64,000 nucleotides of DNA. Source: an uncultured Paracoccaceae bacterium (GTDB taxonomy: Bacteria; Pseudomonadota; Alphaproteobacteria; Rhodobacterales; Rhodobacteraceae). This document shows, piece after piece, positions 54,446 to 63,731 of the stretch (positions are counted from its first letter, which is position 1; every line of letters begins with the position of its first letter). The stretch is from NCBI GenBank assembly GCA_947487205.1, contig CANKVU010000021.1:1-64000 (forward strand), given 5' to 3'. The notes beneath the pieces were generated by a model, which was given only the letters and a program-made list of their open reading frames with translations, was not told the DNA's origin and ran no database searches. A program made the position numbers and the translations under genes.

Positions 54446-54566
54446 GGGCGGTCTTCCTGTGGGGCCGGGTCCAACGGGGCGGCCCGCGGTCGGGGTCCGC
54501 GCCGCCGGGATCCGGCGCCCGTTGCGCGGCCCCGGGGGGTCGCGCGCCCATCCGGGCGAAAGCCGG

Positions 54567-54595
54567 TTTCCAATTCTGCGCGAACTTTCTATTGT
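54567..54595 (+). promoter_or_regulatory. Candidate promoter of sspB
   Basis: TTTCCA (54567-54572) and TATTGT (54590-54595) are 17 nt apart, about 30 nt upstream of the sspB ATG, in the one AT-rich part of the divergent region. Confidence 0.5.
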
Positions 54596-54624
54596 CGACC
54601 CGACCCTTCAAGCCGGAGCGCCAG

Positions 54625-55095
54625 ATGGCCCGCACGATCGACTACGGTAACCTGATGCACGCCGCCATGCGCGGCCTGATCCGGAAGATCCTGTCGGATG
54701 TGCAGCGCGACGGGCTGCCGGGGGAGCACCATTTCTTCATCACCTTCGACACGCTGCACCCCGACGTGGAGATCGCCGACTGGCTGTCGGACCGTTATCC
54801 GGGCGAGATGACCGTGGTGATGCAGCACTGGTACGACGGCCTGGAGATCAGCGACGAGGGCTTCTCGGTCACGCTGAACTTCGGCGAGACGCCGGAGCCG
54901 CTCTATATCCCGTTCGAATCGATCCGCACCTTCGTCGACCCGTCGGTGGAATTCGGCCTGCGCTTCGAGAGCCAGGAGGGAGAGGGCGACGGCGCCGCGA
55001 TGATCGAGATCGACGACGGCGCCGAGGACGAGGAGGGGGCGGAGCCGGCCCCCAAGGAGGCCGAGATCGTCAGCCTGGACAAGTTCCGCAAGTAG
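54625..55095 (+). CDS. sspB: SspB-type ClpXP adaptor
   Basis: A 156-residue adaptor that tethers ssrA-tagged and other substrates to ClpXP. The core is [40 protein letters not shown] and [20 protein letters not shown], followed by an acidic linker and the ClpX-binding tail [12 protein letters not shown]. This is the alphaproteobacterial form. The ATG at 54625 has GGAG upstream; the frame is open from a TTG at 54592 but without a ribosome binding site. Confidence 0.9.
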   Translation: MARTIDYGNLMHAAMRGLIRKILSDVQRDGLPGEHHFFITFDTLHPDVEIADWLSDRYPGEMTVVMQHWYDGLEISDEGFSVTLNFGETPEPLYIPFESIRTFVDPSVEFGLRFESQEGEGDGAAMIEIDDGAEDEEGAEPAPKEAEIVSLDKFRK

Positions 55096-55153
55096 ACGCG
55101 GGACCGCGCCCGCGCTATTGCGGCGGCAATTCTGGCCACGGAGACGCGCGCGC

Positions 55154-56548
55154 ATGACCGACACCCGCACCGAGACGGACAGCTTCGGCCCCCTGGAGGT
55201 TCCGGCAGACAGGTACTGGGGCGCCCAGACCCAGCGGTCGATCGGCAATTTCCCCATCGGCTGGGAACGCCAGCCGGTCGCCATCGTGCGGGCGCTGGGC
55301 GTCATCAAGCGGGCCTGCGCGGAGGCCAACAAGGCCAGCGGCAAGCTGGAGGCGCGGCTCGCCGACGCGATGATCGAGGCCGCGCAGGAGGTGATCGACG
55401 GGAAGCTCGACGACCATTTCCCGCTGGTCGTCTGGCAGACCGGGTCGGGCACCCAGTCGAACATGAACGCCAACGAGGTGGTGTCGAACCGCGCCATCGA
55501 GATGCTGGGCGGCGAGATGGGCTCGAAGGACCCCGTCCATCCCAACGACCATTGCAACATGGGGCAATCGTCGAACGACACGTTCCCCACCGCGATGCAT
55601 ATCGCCACCGCGATGACGGCGCGCGACGTGCTGATCCCGGGGCTGGAGAAGCTGGCCGCCGCGCTGGAGACGAAGGCGGAGGCGTTCAAGGACATCATCA
55701 AGATCGGGCGCACCCACACGATGGACGCCACGCCCCTGACGCTGGGGCAGGAATTCTCCGGCTATGCCCATCAGGTGCGGATGGGGATCGAGCGGGTGAA
55801 GGGCGCCCTGCCCCGCATCCACCAGCTGGCCCAGGGCGGCACGGCGGTGGGCACCGGCCTGAACACGCGCGCCGGCTGGGCCGAGGAGGTGGCCGAGACG
55901 ATGGGCCGCATCACCGGCCTGCCCTTCGAGACGGCGCCGAACAAGTTCGAGGCGCTGGCCAGCCACGACAGCATGGTGGAGATGTCGGGGGCGCTGAAGA
56001 CGGTGGCGGCCAGCGTCTTCAAGATCGCGAACGACATCCGCCTCCTGGGGTCGGGGCCGCGCTGCGGGCTGGGCGAGCTGATGCTGCCCGAGAACGAGCC
56101 GGGCAGCTCGATCATGCCGGGCAAGGTGAACCCCACCCAGGTGGAGGCGATCACCCAGGTGGCGGCCCATGTCATGGGCAACGACGCCGCCGTGGGCTTC
56201 GCCGGCAGCCAGGGGCAGTTCGAGCTGAACGTGTTCAAGCCGATGATCGCCTACAACGTGCTGCAATCCATGCAGCTTCTGGGCGATGCGGCGACGGCCT
56301 TCACCGACAATTGCGTGGCGGGCATCGAGGCCGACGAGGAGCGGATCGGCCGGCTGATGCGCGAGAGCCTGATGCTGGTGACCGCGCTCGCCCCCACGAT
56401 CGGCTACGACAACGCGACCAAGGTGGCCAAGACCGCGCACAAGAACGGCACGACCCTGAAGGAGGAGGCGGTCAATCTCGGCTTCGTGGATGCCGAGACC
56501 TTCGAGGAGGTGGTGCGCCCCGAGCAGATGATCGGACCGAAATCGTGA
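55154..56548 (+). CDS. fumC: Fumarate hydratase class II
   Basis: A 464-residue oxygen-stable fumarase of the TCA cycle, in the aspartase/fumarase superfamily. [60 protein letters not shown] and the signature [16 protein letters not shown] are present. The ATG at 55154 has GGAGACG upstream. The DUF4169 gene begins within its stop (GTGA). Confidence 0.97.
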   Translation: MTDTRTETDSFGPLEVPADRYWGAQTQRSIGNFPIGWERQPVAIVRALGVIKRACAEANKASGKLEARLADAMIEAAQEVIDGKLDDHFPLVVWQTGSGTQSNMNANEVVSNRAIEMLGGEMGSKDPVHPNDHCNMGQSSNDTFPTAMHIATAMTARDVLIPGLEKLAAALETKAEAFKDIIKIGRTHTMDATPLTLGQEFSGYAHQVRMGIERVKGALPRIHQLAQGGTAVGTGLNTRAGWAEEVAETMGRITGLPFETAPNKFEALASHDSMVEMSGALKTVAASVFKIANDIRLLGSGPRCGLGELMLPENEPGSSIMPGKVNPTQVEAITQVAAHVMGNDAAVGFAGSQGQFELNVFKPMIAYNVLQSMQLLGDAATAFTDNCVAGIEADEERIGRLMRESLMLVTALAPTIGYDNATKVAKTAHKNGTTLKEEAVNLGFVDAETFEEVVRPEQMIGPKS

Positions 56549-56721
56549 CCCGGATCGTGAACCTGAACCGGGCGCGGAAATCCCGCGCCCTGATCGCGGC
56601 GCGCAAGGCGGCCGACGAGAACGCGGTCAAGTTCGGCCGCAGCCGGGCCGACCGCACGCGGCTGGAGGCGGAGGCCCGGAAGCTGCGCGCCGCGCTCGAG
56701 GGTCACAAGCGGGAGACATGA
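56545..56721 (+). CDS. DUF4169-family small protein
   Basis: A 58-residue, highly basic protein, [20 protein letters not shown] then [20 protein letters not shown], ending GHKRET. It matches the alphaproteobacterial DUF4169 pattern (IVNLNRxRK, NAxxFGRSxAxR). It starts with GTG overlapping the fumC stop and overlaps the next gene by ATGA. The function is unknown; high Arg/Lys suggests nucleic acid contact. Confidence 0.85.
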   Translation: MTRIVNLNRARKSRALIAARKAADENAVKFGRSRADRTRLEAEARKLRAALEGHKRET

Positions 56722-56984
56722 GCGGCCCGCCGGTCAAGCATTCGCTGTCGCTCAGGGGGCACCGCACCTCGGTCTCGCTCGAGGACCCGTTCTGGATCGA
56801 GTTCCGCCGCATCGCCGCCCGCGAGGGGCGCGCGCTGAACGACCTGGCCGCCGAGATCGACGCCGCCCGCGCCCCGGAGGTCGGGCTGGCCTCGGCGATC
56901 CGGGTCTTCGTGCTGGAGCGGGTGCGGGCCGAGCGCGATCAGCCGAGCAGCGCCAGCGCCGGGAACGTCTCCAGGAGCCAGTAG
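56718..56984 (+). CDS. Ribbon-helix-helix (RHH_4) protein
   Basis: An 88-residue protein with an RHH_4 domain: VKHSLSLRGHRTSVSLEDPF is the strand and WIEFRRIAAREGRALNDLAA the helices, with LASAIRVFVLERV at the end. It often travels with DUF4169 and fumC in Rhodobacterales. It is a likely DNA-binding dimer with unknown target. ATGA overlap upstream. Its 3' end overlaps the convergent ccdA gene by 46 bp. Confidence 0.85.
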   Translation: MSGPPVKHSLSLRGHRTSVSLEDPFWIEFRRIAAREGRALNDLAAEIDAARAPEVGLASAIRVFVLERVRAERDQPSSASAGNVSRSQ

Positions 56985-57682
56985 GAAAAGGCCGAGAAGG
57001 CCCCGGTCAGAAGCGCCAGCCCGACGAGGAGGAGGAGCGCGCCCATCGCCTTCTCGATCGCGCCCATGTGCCGCTTCAGCCGGTTCAGGACGCCGGTGGC
57101 CTTCTGCAGGAAGATCGCCGCCAGCAGGAACGGGATGCCCAGCCCCGCGGCATAGACCGCCAGGAGCGTGGTGCCGCGGGCGAGGTCGGCCTCGGAGGCC
57201 GCCATGCTGAGGATCGCGCCCAGTTGCGGGCCGATGCAGGGGGTCCAGCCGAAGGCGAAGGCGAGGCCCAGGACATAGGCGCCCAGCGCCGAGCCGCCCC
57301 GCTCGCCCGCGTCGAGCCGCGCCTCGCGGTCGAGGAGGGGGATGCGGAAGACGTTCAGGAAATGCAGCCCGAAGACGATGACCACCACGCCGGACATCCG
57401 CGCGAAGAGGGTCTGGTACTGCAGGAAGAAGGCGCCGAAGGCCGAGGCGGTGAAGCCCAGCAGCAGGAAGACCGTCGAGAGGCCGAGGACGAAGAACAGG
57501 GCCGGCAGGATCGCCCGCCGGCCCCTGTCGGAGGGGTCGTTGAGCGTCACCCCGCCCATATAGGCCAGGTAGGGCGGCACGATCGGCAGCACGCAGGGGC
57601 TGAGGAACGACAACAGCCCCGCGGCGAGCGCGATGGCCATGGCCGGCAGCAGCGCCGCGTCGATGATGTCGAAGCCGATCAT
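56939..57682 (-). CDS. ccdA: Cytochrome c biogenesis protein CcdA
   Basis: A 247-residue membrane protein with six helices that carries reducing power from thioredoxin to periplasmic thiol proteins for cytochrome c maturation. The redox cysteines lie in the first and fourth helices, LLSFLSPCVLPIVPPYLAYM and FAFGWTPCIGPQLGAIL. The 3' end overlaps the RHH gene by 46 bp. It is divergent from the TusA-like gene. Confidence 0.93.
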   Translation of the reverse strand: MIGFDIIDAALLPAMAIALAAGLLSFLSPCVLPIVPPYLAYMGGVTLNDPSDRGRRAILPALFFVLGLSTVFLLLGFTASAFGAFFLQYQTLFARMSGVVVIVFGLHFLNVFRIPLLDREARLDAGERGGSALGAYVLGLAFAFGWTPCIGPQLGAILSMAASEADLARGTTLLAVYAAGLGIPFLLAAIFLQKATGVLNRLKRHMGAIEKAMGALLLLVGLALLTGAFSAFSYWLLETFPALALLG

Positions 57683-57750
57683 GCCCCTCCCCTATCCCAG
57701 GCGGGCGGGCGCGTCACGCCGGCCGCGCCTCACATCCCCGTGGCGCCGGC

Positions 57751-57779
57751 TGGACAAGCGCGCCGGCCCGCGCGATAGG
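57751..57779 (+). promoter_or_regulatory. Candidate promoter of the TusA-like gene
   Basis: TGGACA (57751-57756) and GATAGG (57774-57779) are 17 nt apart. The start codon is only 8 nt past the -10 box, so the transcript would be almost leaderless. Confidence 0.35.
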
Positions 57780-57787
57780 CGGGGGCC

Positions 57788-58030
57788 ATGGACCACGACG
57801 CCGACCTCGACGCGATCGGGCTGCTCTGCCCCCTGCCGGTGCTGAAGGCGCGCAAGCGGCTGCAGGCGCTCGCCCCCGGCCAGGTCCTGCGGATCCGGGC
57901 CGACGATCCGGCCGCGGTGGTGGACGTGCCGCATTTCTGCGCCGAGGGCGGCCACGACCTGCTGGCCGTCGAGGAGGCGGGGGCGGCGCGGCATTTCCTG
58001 GTCCGCAAGGGTCAGGGCCGCGGCGCGTAG
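57788..58030 (+). CDS. TusA-family sulfur carrier protein
   Basis: An 80-residue protein with the defining CPLP motif: DAIGLLCPLPVLKARKRLQA holds the sulfur-carrying Cys at residue 14. ADDPAAVVDVPHFCAEGGHD follows. It likely receives sulfane sulfur for tRNA thiolation or cofactor synthesis, though CcdA next door might point to redox work. Its 3' end overlaps the convergent lipoprotein gene by 19 bp. Confidence 0.9.
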   Translation: MDHDADLDAIGLLCPLPVLKARKRLQALAPGQVLRIRADDPAAVVDVPHFCAEGGHDLLAVEEAGAARHFLVRKGQGRGA

Positions 58031-58377
58031 GCGAGCGGCCCCGAGGGCGCCCCGAGCGTGACCCACGGCGCCTGCGTCGTGGGCGCGAGCGGCAGGCGCG
58101 GCACGGTCGCGGTGCGCGCCACCCGCACCGGCCAGGGATGCGGGCAGCCCCGCAACGGCGCCGACCACGGCCCTGCCCCGGCCTCCCGCACCGCGGCGCA
58201 GAGCGTGCCGTCCGACATCCGCGCCGTCACCGTGTCGCGATAGAGCGTCACCTGCCGCGGCACGGCCGCCCCCGCGCCGCCCCGCATCGTCCCCGCGCCG
58301 CCCGGCCCGGGCGGCGGCGGCGCGGCGCAGCCGGCCAGAAGGAGCAGCAGGGTCGGCAGGGCGGCGCGCAGGAGCAT
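58012..58377 (-). CDS. Small outer/inner-membrane lipoprotein
   Basis: A 121-residue protein with a textbook lipobox: MLLRAALPTLLLLLAGC, with C17 as the lipidated residue. A Pro/Gly/Ala-rich linker and a domain with two more cysteines (GTLCAAVREAG, LRGCPHPWPV) follow. GAAGG precedes the ATG. The family is not recognised. It follows the SLC13 permease by 14 nt on the same strand and overlaps the TusA-like gene tail to tail. Confidence 0.8.
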   Translation of the reverse strand: MLLRAALPTLLLLLAGCAAPPPPGPGGAGTMRGGAGAAVPRQVTLYRDTVTARMSDGTLCAAVREAGAGPWSAPLRGCPHPWPVRVARTATVPRLPLAPTTQAPWVTLGAPSGPLAYAPRP

Positions 58378-58391
58378 GGTCGGACCTTCGA

Positions 58392-60170
58392 TCACAGGGG
58401 CCAGATCAGCGGAATGGCGAGGCTCGCCGATACCGCGAGCAGCAGGTTCATCGGGATCCCGACCTTGAGGTAGTCTGTGAAGCGGTAGCCGCCGGGGCCG
58501 AAGACCAGCGTGTTGGTCTGGTAGCCGATCGGGGTGGAGAAGGCCGAGGAGGCCGCGAACATCACCGCCACCACCAGCGGGCGCGGATCGTGGCCGAGCG
58601 AGAGGGCGAGCTCGATCGCGATGGGCGTCAGGATCACGCCCACGGCGTTGTTCGACACCATCTCGGTCAGGACCGAGGCCATGAGGTAGACGGCGAAGAC
58701 CACGAGCGCCGGCGGCAGCGCCGCGAGGCCCGGCGCGATCGTCTCGGCCACCAGCGCGACCGCGCCCGATTCCTGCAGCCCCACGCCGACCGCGAGCATC
58801 GCGAAGATGAGGGCGAGCAGGCGCCCCTCGACGAAGGAGAACGCCTCGTCGGCATCGACGCAGCGGCCGAGCAGGATCACCGCGACGGCGACCACGGCGA
58901 GGCCCAGGATCGGCGCCACGTCGAGCGCCGACAGCACCACCACCGCGGCGAGCGCGCCGATCGCGATGGGCGCGCGGGCGCGGCGATAGGCCTGCTCGGT
59001 CGGGTGCGAGATGTCGATGAGGTCCATGTCGGTGGCGAGCCGGCGGATGTCGCCCGGCGCCCCCTCCAGCAGCAGGGTGTCGCCGACGCGGACCACCACC
59101 TCGTCGAGCTGGCGGCCGATATTCTGGTTCCGCCGGTGCACCGCCAGCGGATAGACCCCGTAACGGCGCCGCAGCCGCATCGCGCCCAGCGACCGGCCGA
59201 TCATCCGGCAGCCCGGCGTGATCAGCACCTCGACGGTCGCCGTCTCGACCGAGGAGAGGCGATCGACGCCGCGCAGGTCCTTGTTGCGCTTGAGGCTGAG
59301 CAGTTCGGCCATCTCGGTCCTGAGGACGACGCGGTCGCCCTCGCGCAGTTCGACCGAGCCGAGATCGCGGCGCAGCGACGCGTCGCCGCGCAGGACGTCG
59401 ATGACGCGGCCGCCCTCGCGGCGGAACATGTCCACCTCGAGCACCTTGCCGCCCACGAGCGACGAGCCCTCGGGGATCGCGACCTCGGTGAAGTACTTCA
59501 TCCGCCGGCGGTCGTTCAGCATGCCGCTGAGCGAGTCCCGCGAGGGCAGCAGCCGCCGACCGACGAAGGCGAGATAGGCCCCGCCGACGGCGATCTGGAC
59601 GAGGCCCAGGGGCGCGATCTCGAAGATCGAGAACGGGGCGAGGCCCTGGCTGCGCGCGACGCCGTCGACGAGCAGGTTCGTCGAGGTCCCAATCAGCGTC
59701 AGCGTGCCGCCGAGGATGGCGGCGTAGGAGAGCGGGATCAGCACCTTGGAGGGCTGCACGTTCATCCGCTTGGCGAGCTGGGTGAAGACCGGGATCATCA
59801 CCACCACGACGGGGGTGTTGTTCATGAAGGCCGAGCCGACCGAGACGGCGGCCAGGGACTGGACGAGCGTCTTTCTGGGGCGGCGCGCGGCGCGGCTGTC
59901 GGCCAGTTCGGTCAGGTATTGCAGCGCCCCGGTCCGCACCAGCCCGCCCATGATCAGGAACATCGCCGCGATGGTCCAGGGGGCGGGGTTCGACAGCACC
60001 GCCAGGGCGGCGTCGTAGGGCAGCAGCCCCACGGCGAACATCGCCGCCGCGCCGGCGATCGCGACCACCTCGGTGGGATAGCTCTCGCGCGCGAAGAACG
60101 CGAACATCACCAGCACGATGGCGAAGGCCACCAGGGCGCTGGCGGCGGGGGAGAGGGCAATCTCGATCAT
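58392..60170 (-). CDS. SLC13/DASS-family permease with two RCK_C (TrkA_C) domains
   Basis: A 592-residue membrane protein. The N-terminal half has helices and the motif AFMNNTPVVVVMIPVFTQLA, the SNT-like signature of the family. Two soluble RCK_C domains follow (about residues 205-375), containing EGSSLVGGKVLEVDMFRREG and NIGRQLDEVVVRVGDTLLLE. The C-terminal half repeats the pattern (EMVSNNAVGVILTPIAIELA and STPIGYQTNTLVFGPGGYRF). Such proteins carry dicarboxylates, sulfate or other anions with sodium. GGGAG precedes ATG 60170. Confidence 0.9.
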   Translation of the reverse strand: MIEIALSPAASALVAFAIVLVMFAFFARESYPTEVVAIAGAAAMFAVGLLPYDAALAVLSNPAPWTIAAMFLIMGGLVRTGALQYLTELADSRAARRPRKTLVQSLAAVSVGSAFMNNTPVVVVMIPVFTQLAKRMNVQPSKVLIPLSYAAILGGTLTLIGTSTNLLVDGVARSQGLAPFSIFEIAPLGLVQIAVGGAYLAFVGRRLLPSRDSLSGMLNDRRRMKYFTEVAIPEGSSLVGGKVLEVDMFRREGGRVIDVLRGDASLRRDLGSVELREGDRVVLRTEMAELLSLKRNKDLRGVDRLSSVETATVEVLITPGCRMIGRSLGAMRLRRRYGVYPLAVHRRNQNIGRQLDEVVVRVGDTLLLEGAPGDIRRLATDMDLIDISHPTEQAYRRARAPIAIGALAAVVVLSALDVAPILGLAVVAVAVILLGRCVDADEAFSFVEGRLLALIFAMLAVGVGLQESGAVALVAETIAPGLAALPPALVVFAVYLMASVLTEMVSNNAVGVILTPIAIELALSLGHDPRPLVVAVMFAASSAFSTPIGYQTNTLVFGPGGYRFTDYLKVGIPMNLLLAVSASLAIPLIWPL

Positions 60171-60253
60171 GTCTCCCAACCGGCGGGGGCCAACCGGGGG
60201 AGAATACCCCGTCGCCCGCGCGGCGCAAGCAACCCGTTCGCCCCTGGAGGACG

Positions 60254-60274
60254 CGAATTTTCGACGAAAATTCG
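60254..60274. terminator. AT-rich perfect palindrome, core AATTTTCGACGAAAATT (copy 2)
   Basis: CGAATTTTCG, one A, then CGAAAATTCG: 10-bp arms with a single central base. It shares its 17-nt core with the element at 32568-32584. It lies just past the stop of the YmdB-type gene (minus strand) and 84 nt upstream of the permease start, so a transcription-end role for the YmdB gene fits. Confidence 0.5.
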
Positions 60275-60283
60275 GGCCCGCGG

Positions 60284-61090
60284 TCAGGCGGGCGACAGGC
60301 GGCCGCCGCGGCGGATCATCCGCACCGAGGCGGCGCGGCCGGTGGCCTCGTCCGTCTCCACCAGCAGGCCCGACAGCGTCGCCTCGCCGCGGGCGGGCTC
60401 GAACCGGGCCTTCGGCATGCCGGTGAGGAACCGGCGCAGCGGCTCCTCCTTGTCCATGCCGATGACGCTGTCGTAATCGCCGCACATGCCCGCATCGCTC
60501 TGATAGGCGGTGCCGCCGGGCAGGATCATCGCGTCGGCCGTGGGCACGTGGGTATGGGTGCCCACCACCATCGAGGCGCGGCCGTCGCAGAAATGGCCCA
60601 TCGCCATCTTCTCGGACGTGGCCTCGCAATGCATGTCGACGATCGCGGCCTGCACCGCGCCGCCCAGCGGGGCGTTCCGCAGCACCGGCTCGATCGCGGA
60701 GAAGGGATCGTCGAAGGGCCGCTTCATGAACACCTGGCCCAGCGCCTGGGCCACCAGGACGCGGCGGCCGCGCGCCGTTTCGAAGATCCGCGCGCCGCGC
60801 CCCGGCGCGACCTTGGAATAGTTCAGCGGCCGGACGATCCGCGGCTCGGCCTCGGCGAACTGGAGCATCTCCTTCTGGTCGAAGGCGTGGTCGCCCAGCG
60901 TCACGGCGTCGGCCCCGGCCGCCAGCAGGAGCCGGGCGTGTTCGGGCGAGAGGCCGGCGCCGTTGGTCGCGTTCTCGCCGTTGATCACGCAGAACTCGAC
61001 GTCGAGTTCCGCCTTGAGCGGCCCCAGCCGCTCCTGGATGGCGGTCCGGCCCGCCCGGCCCATCACGTCGCCGAGGAAAAGCAGTCGCAT
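60284..61090 (-). CDS. YmdB-type metallophosphoesterase (TIGR00282)
   Basis: A 268-residue dinuclear metal phosphodiesterase. RLLFLGDVMGRAGRTAIQER, CVINGENATNGAGLSPEHA, VTLGDHAFDQKE, IVDMHCEATSEKMAMGHF and VGTHTHVPTADAMILPGGTA carry the metal ligands. Bacillus YmdB hydrolyses cyclic nucleotides and affects biofilm and motility; the role in alphaproteobacteria is not established. The start at 61090 (MRLLFLGDVMG) fits the family better than the open frame upstream. Confidence 0.93.
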   Translation of the reverse strand: MRLLFLGDVMGRAGRTAIQERLGPLKAELDVEFCVINGENATNGAGLSPEHARLLLAAGADAVTLGDHAFDQKEMLQFAEAEPRIVRPLNYSKVAPGRGARIFETARGRRVLVAQALGQVFMKRPFDDPFSAIEPVLRNAPLGGAVQAAIVDMHCEATSEKMAMGHFCDGRASMVVGTHTHVPTADAMILPGGTAYQSDAGMCGDYDSVIGMDKEEPLRRFLTGMPKARFEPARGEATLSGLLVETDEATGRAASVRMIRRGGRLSPA

Positions 61091-61187
61091 GGGCGCCTGC
61101 CTAGTCCGCCGGGCGGGGTGGCTCAAGCACATTGAGTTCGGCGCGGGCCCGGCCTAAGGCTCTGCCCGCCTGGACATCGGAGCCGCC

Positions 61188-61661
61188 ATGACCCGCCATC
61201 TTCTCGCCGCCGCCCTCCTCTTCTTCGCCCTGCCGGCAACCGCGCACGACTACGCCCTCGGCGCGCTGCGGGTCGATCATCCGGTGGTCTACGCCGCGCC
61301 CCCGACGGCGCGGGCCGCGGCCGGGTACATGACGATCGCGAATTCCGGCGACACCCCCGACCGTCTGACCGGCATCGCCATCGATGCCGGGGACGCGCGC
61401 GCCGAGATCCACCGCTCGGCCATGCGGGACGGGGTGATGACGATGGAGGAGGCCGGCGCGGTCGAGATCCCGGCCGGCGGCGAGGCGGCGCTGGCCCCGG
61501 GCGGCTACCACGTGATGATCCTGGGCCTGCCCGCCGCCCCCCGGGAGGGCGAGACCATCGACGCCACCCTGACCTTCGAGCGGGCCGGCAAGGTCGACGT
61601 GACGTTCCACGTCGAGGCCCGCCCGGCCGCCGGGCAGGAGCAGGACCATTCCCGCCACTGA
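61188..61661 (+). CDS. PCu(A)C periplasmic copper chaperone
   Basis: A 157-residue secreted protein. The signal peptide MTRHLLAAALLFFALPATAH ends near residue 19. The family motif H-x10-M-x21-H-x-M is exact: H75, M86, H108 and M110. It binds Cu(I) and helps load the CuA site of cytochrome c oxidase. A His-containing tail (QEQDHSRH) may add a metal site. It is convergent with the 5-formyl-THF cyclo-ligase, with 3 nt between stops. Confidence 0.92.
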   Translation: MTRHLLAAALLFFALPATAHDYALGALRVDHPVVYAAPPTARAAAGYMTIANSGDTPDRLTGIAIDAGDARAEIHRSAMRDGVMTMEEAGAVEIPAGGEAALAPGGYHVMILGLPAAPREGETIDATLTFERAGKVDVTFHVEARPAAGQEQDHSRH

Positions 61662-61664
61662 CCC

Positions 61665-62210
61665 TCAGGGGCGGATGACCTCGCGCTCGGTGACGATCAG
61701 GTCGAGGGGCGCGTCGGTCGGCTCCTGCGGCAGGTCGCCCGCCTCCTGCGCCGCATAGGCGAAGCCGATGGCGACCGCGCGCCCCCGCGCGCGGAGCCCG
61801 GCGAGCGTGCGGTCGTAGAAGCCGCCGCCATAGCCGAGCCGCCCGCCCCGCCGGTCGAAGGCCACCAGCGGCACGATCAGCACCTCGGGGACGTGCCAGC
61901 GCCCGTCGGCGGGCACCATCGCGCCGAACGGGCCGGCATTCATCGCCGCCCCCGGCGTCCATTCGCGGAAGGCGAGCGGGCTCTCCGGTGCCGCGATCAC
62001 CGGCAGGCAGACCGGGCCGAAGGGCGCCATCGCCGCCATCGCCGGCATCGGGTCGATCTCGGACCGGATGGCGGCGTAGCCGGCGAGCGTCCGGCCCCGG
62101 TAGGGCCGCAGCGCCCCGATCAGCAGATCCGCCGCCCCCGGCCCCGCCGCCGCATGCGCCTGGCGCCGCCGCGCGAAGGCCGCCTGCCGCGCCGCCGCCT
62201 TGGCGCTCAC
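61665..62210 (-). CDS. 5-formyltetrahydrofolate cyclo-ligase
   Basis: A 181-residue enzyme converting 5-formyl-THF to 5,10-methenyl-THF with ATP. AALRPYRGRTLAGYAA is near the N-terminus (in the order LIGALRPYRGRTLAGYAAIR). The signature RGGRLGYGGGFYDRTLAGLR and VPLVAFD are clear. I chose the GTG at 62210, which overlaps the mgtE stop (GTGA); the frame is open upstream but reads inside mgtE. Confidence 0.92.
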   Translation of the reverse strand: MSAKAAARQAAFARRRQAHAAAGPGAADLLIGALRPYRGRTLAGYAAIRSEIDPMPAMAAMAPFGPVCLPVIAAPESPLAFREWTPGAAMNAGPFGAMVPADGRWHVPEVLIVPLVAFDRRGGRLGYGGGFYDRTLAGLRARGRAVAIGFAYAAQEAGDLPQEPTDAPLDLIVTEREVIRP

Positions 62211-63592
62211 AGCAGGATCAGGCCGGTCAGGCCCAGGAAGGCGAAGAAGCCCACCACGTCCGTCACCGTCGTCACGAAGGTGCCGGAGGCTAGCGCGGGA
62301 TCGATCCCGAACTTGTCGAGCACGATCGGCACCATCACGCCGGCCAGTCCCGACACGACGAGGTTGATGACCATGGCCAGCGCGATCACCACCCCCAGCG
62401 TGACGTTGCTGAACCACAGCGCGCCGATGATGCCGATGATCACCGCGAAGGCGGCGCCGTTCAGAAGACCCGCCACCGTCTCGCGCCGCACGACCCGCCA
62501 GGCGTTGGAGCCGGTCAGGTCGCGGGTGGCGATGGCGCGCACCGCGACGGTCATGGATTGGGTGCCGGCGTTGCCGCCCATGGAGGCCACGATCGGCATC
62601 AGCACCGCGGCGGCGACCACGGCGGCCAGCACGTCCTCGAACTGGGCGATGACGAGGGAGGCCAGGATCGCGGTGGCGAGATTGACGAGCAGCCAGGGAA
62701 AGCGCTGGCGCACGATCTGCAGGGTGCGGTCGGCGATCGATTCGTCGCCCACGCCGGCGAGCAGCAGCAGGTCCTCCTCGTTCTCGCGGCTGAGCACGAT
62801 CATCGCGTCGTCGATGGTGATGACGCCGACGAGGCGGTTGTCCTCGTCCACCACCGGCGCCGAGATCAGGTGGTACTGGTTGAACGCATAGGCCACGTCC
62901 TCCTCGTCCTGGGTGGCGGGGATGGTGCGGAACCCGTCCTCCTGCAGGTCGCGCAGGCGCGTCACCCGGTCCGAGGACATGACCTTGCCCAGCGTCACGT
63001 GGCCGATCGGGCGGTAGCGGGGATCGACGAGGACGATGTGGTAGAACTGCTCGGGCAGGTCGAGCGAGGCGCGCATGAAGTCGATCGCGTCGCCCACCGT
63101 CCAGTGCTCGGGCGCGGCCACGACCTCGCGCTGCATGAGCCGCCCGGCCGAGCCCTCGGGGAAGGAGAGCGCCCGTTCGATCGCCATCCGGTCGGGGCGT
63201 TCCAGCGCATCGAGGATCGCCTCCTGCTGGGGGTCGTCGAGCGTTTCGAGCAGGTCGACCACGTCGTCGGATTCGAGCTCCCGCACCGCCTTGGTCAGCA
63301 CCGCGGGCGACAGCGTCTCGATCACGTCCTCGCGGATCGATTCGTCGAGTTCGGAGAGGATCCCGCCGGCGAATTCGGGGCCGTAGATGTGAATGAGCTT
63401 GTGGCGCGGCCCCTCGTCCATCTGCTCCAGGAGGTCGGCGATGTCGGCGGGATGGAGGTGCTCCATCGCGGCAAGGAGCGCGGCGCGATCCTCGGCCTCG
63501 ACCGCCTCGCGGACCTCGCGCATCGTGTCCCGGTTGAGCGCGTAGGCGTCGTCGTCCTCGACCTCGGCAACGTCTTTGACGGGATCGGCCAT
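62207..63592 (-). CDS. mgtE: Magnesium transporter MgtE
   Basis: A 461-residue Mg2+ channel. The cytoplasmic N domain (about 25-140; HLHPADIADLLEQMDEGPRH) and CBS pair (about 145-265; LISAPVVDEDNRLVGVITID) sense Mg2+. A plug helix and five membrane helices follow, with MPIVASMGGNAGTQSMTVAV as the pore motif. The ATG at 63592 has GGAGGAC upstream. The 5-formyl-THF cyclo-ligase is coupled downstream. Confidence 0.95.
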   Translation of the reverse strand: MADPVKDVAEVEDDDAYALNRDTMREVREAVEAEDRAALLAAMEHLHPADIADLLEQMDEGPRHKLIHIYGPEFAGGILSELDESIREDVIETLSPAVLTKAVRELESDDVVDLLETLDDPQQEAILDALERPDRMAIERALSFPEGSAGRLMQREVVAAPEHWTVGDAIDFMRASLDLPEQFYHIVLVDPRYRPIGHVTLGKVMSSDRVTRLRDLQEDGFRTIPATQDEEDVAYAFNQYHLISAPVVDEDNRLVGVITIDDAMIVLSRENEEDLLLLAGVGDESIADRTLQIVRQRFPWLLVNLATAILASLVIAQFEDVLAAVVAAAVLMPIVASMGGNAGTQSMTVAVRAIATRDLTGSNAWRVVRRETVAGLLNGAAFAVIIGIIGALWFSNVTLGVVIALAMVINLVVSGLAGVMVPIVLDKFGIDPALASGTFVTTVTDVVGFFAFLGLTGLILL

Positions 63593-63731
63593 GGGCGGTC
63601 CTCCGGGAGATGGGGCGGGCTGTCGGCGTCCGTTTAGGCCATGGCCGGGGGCCGGGCCAGAGGCAGGTGCCTTTTCACCGCCCGCCGGGGCATTTATGGC
63701 GGGGCGATCGTCTTGCCCCCGGGGAGGTTTC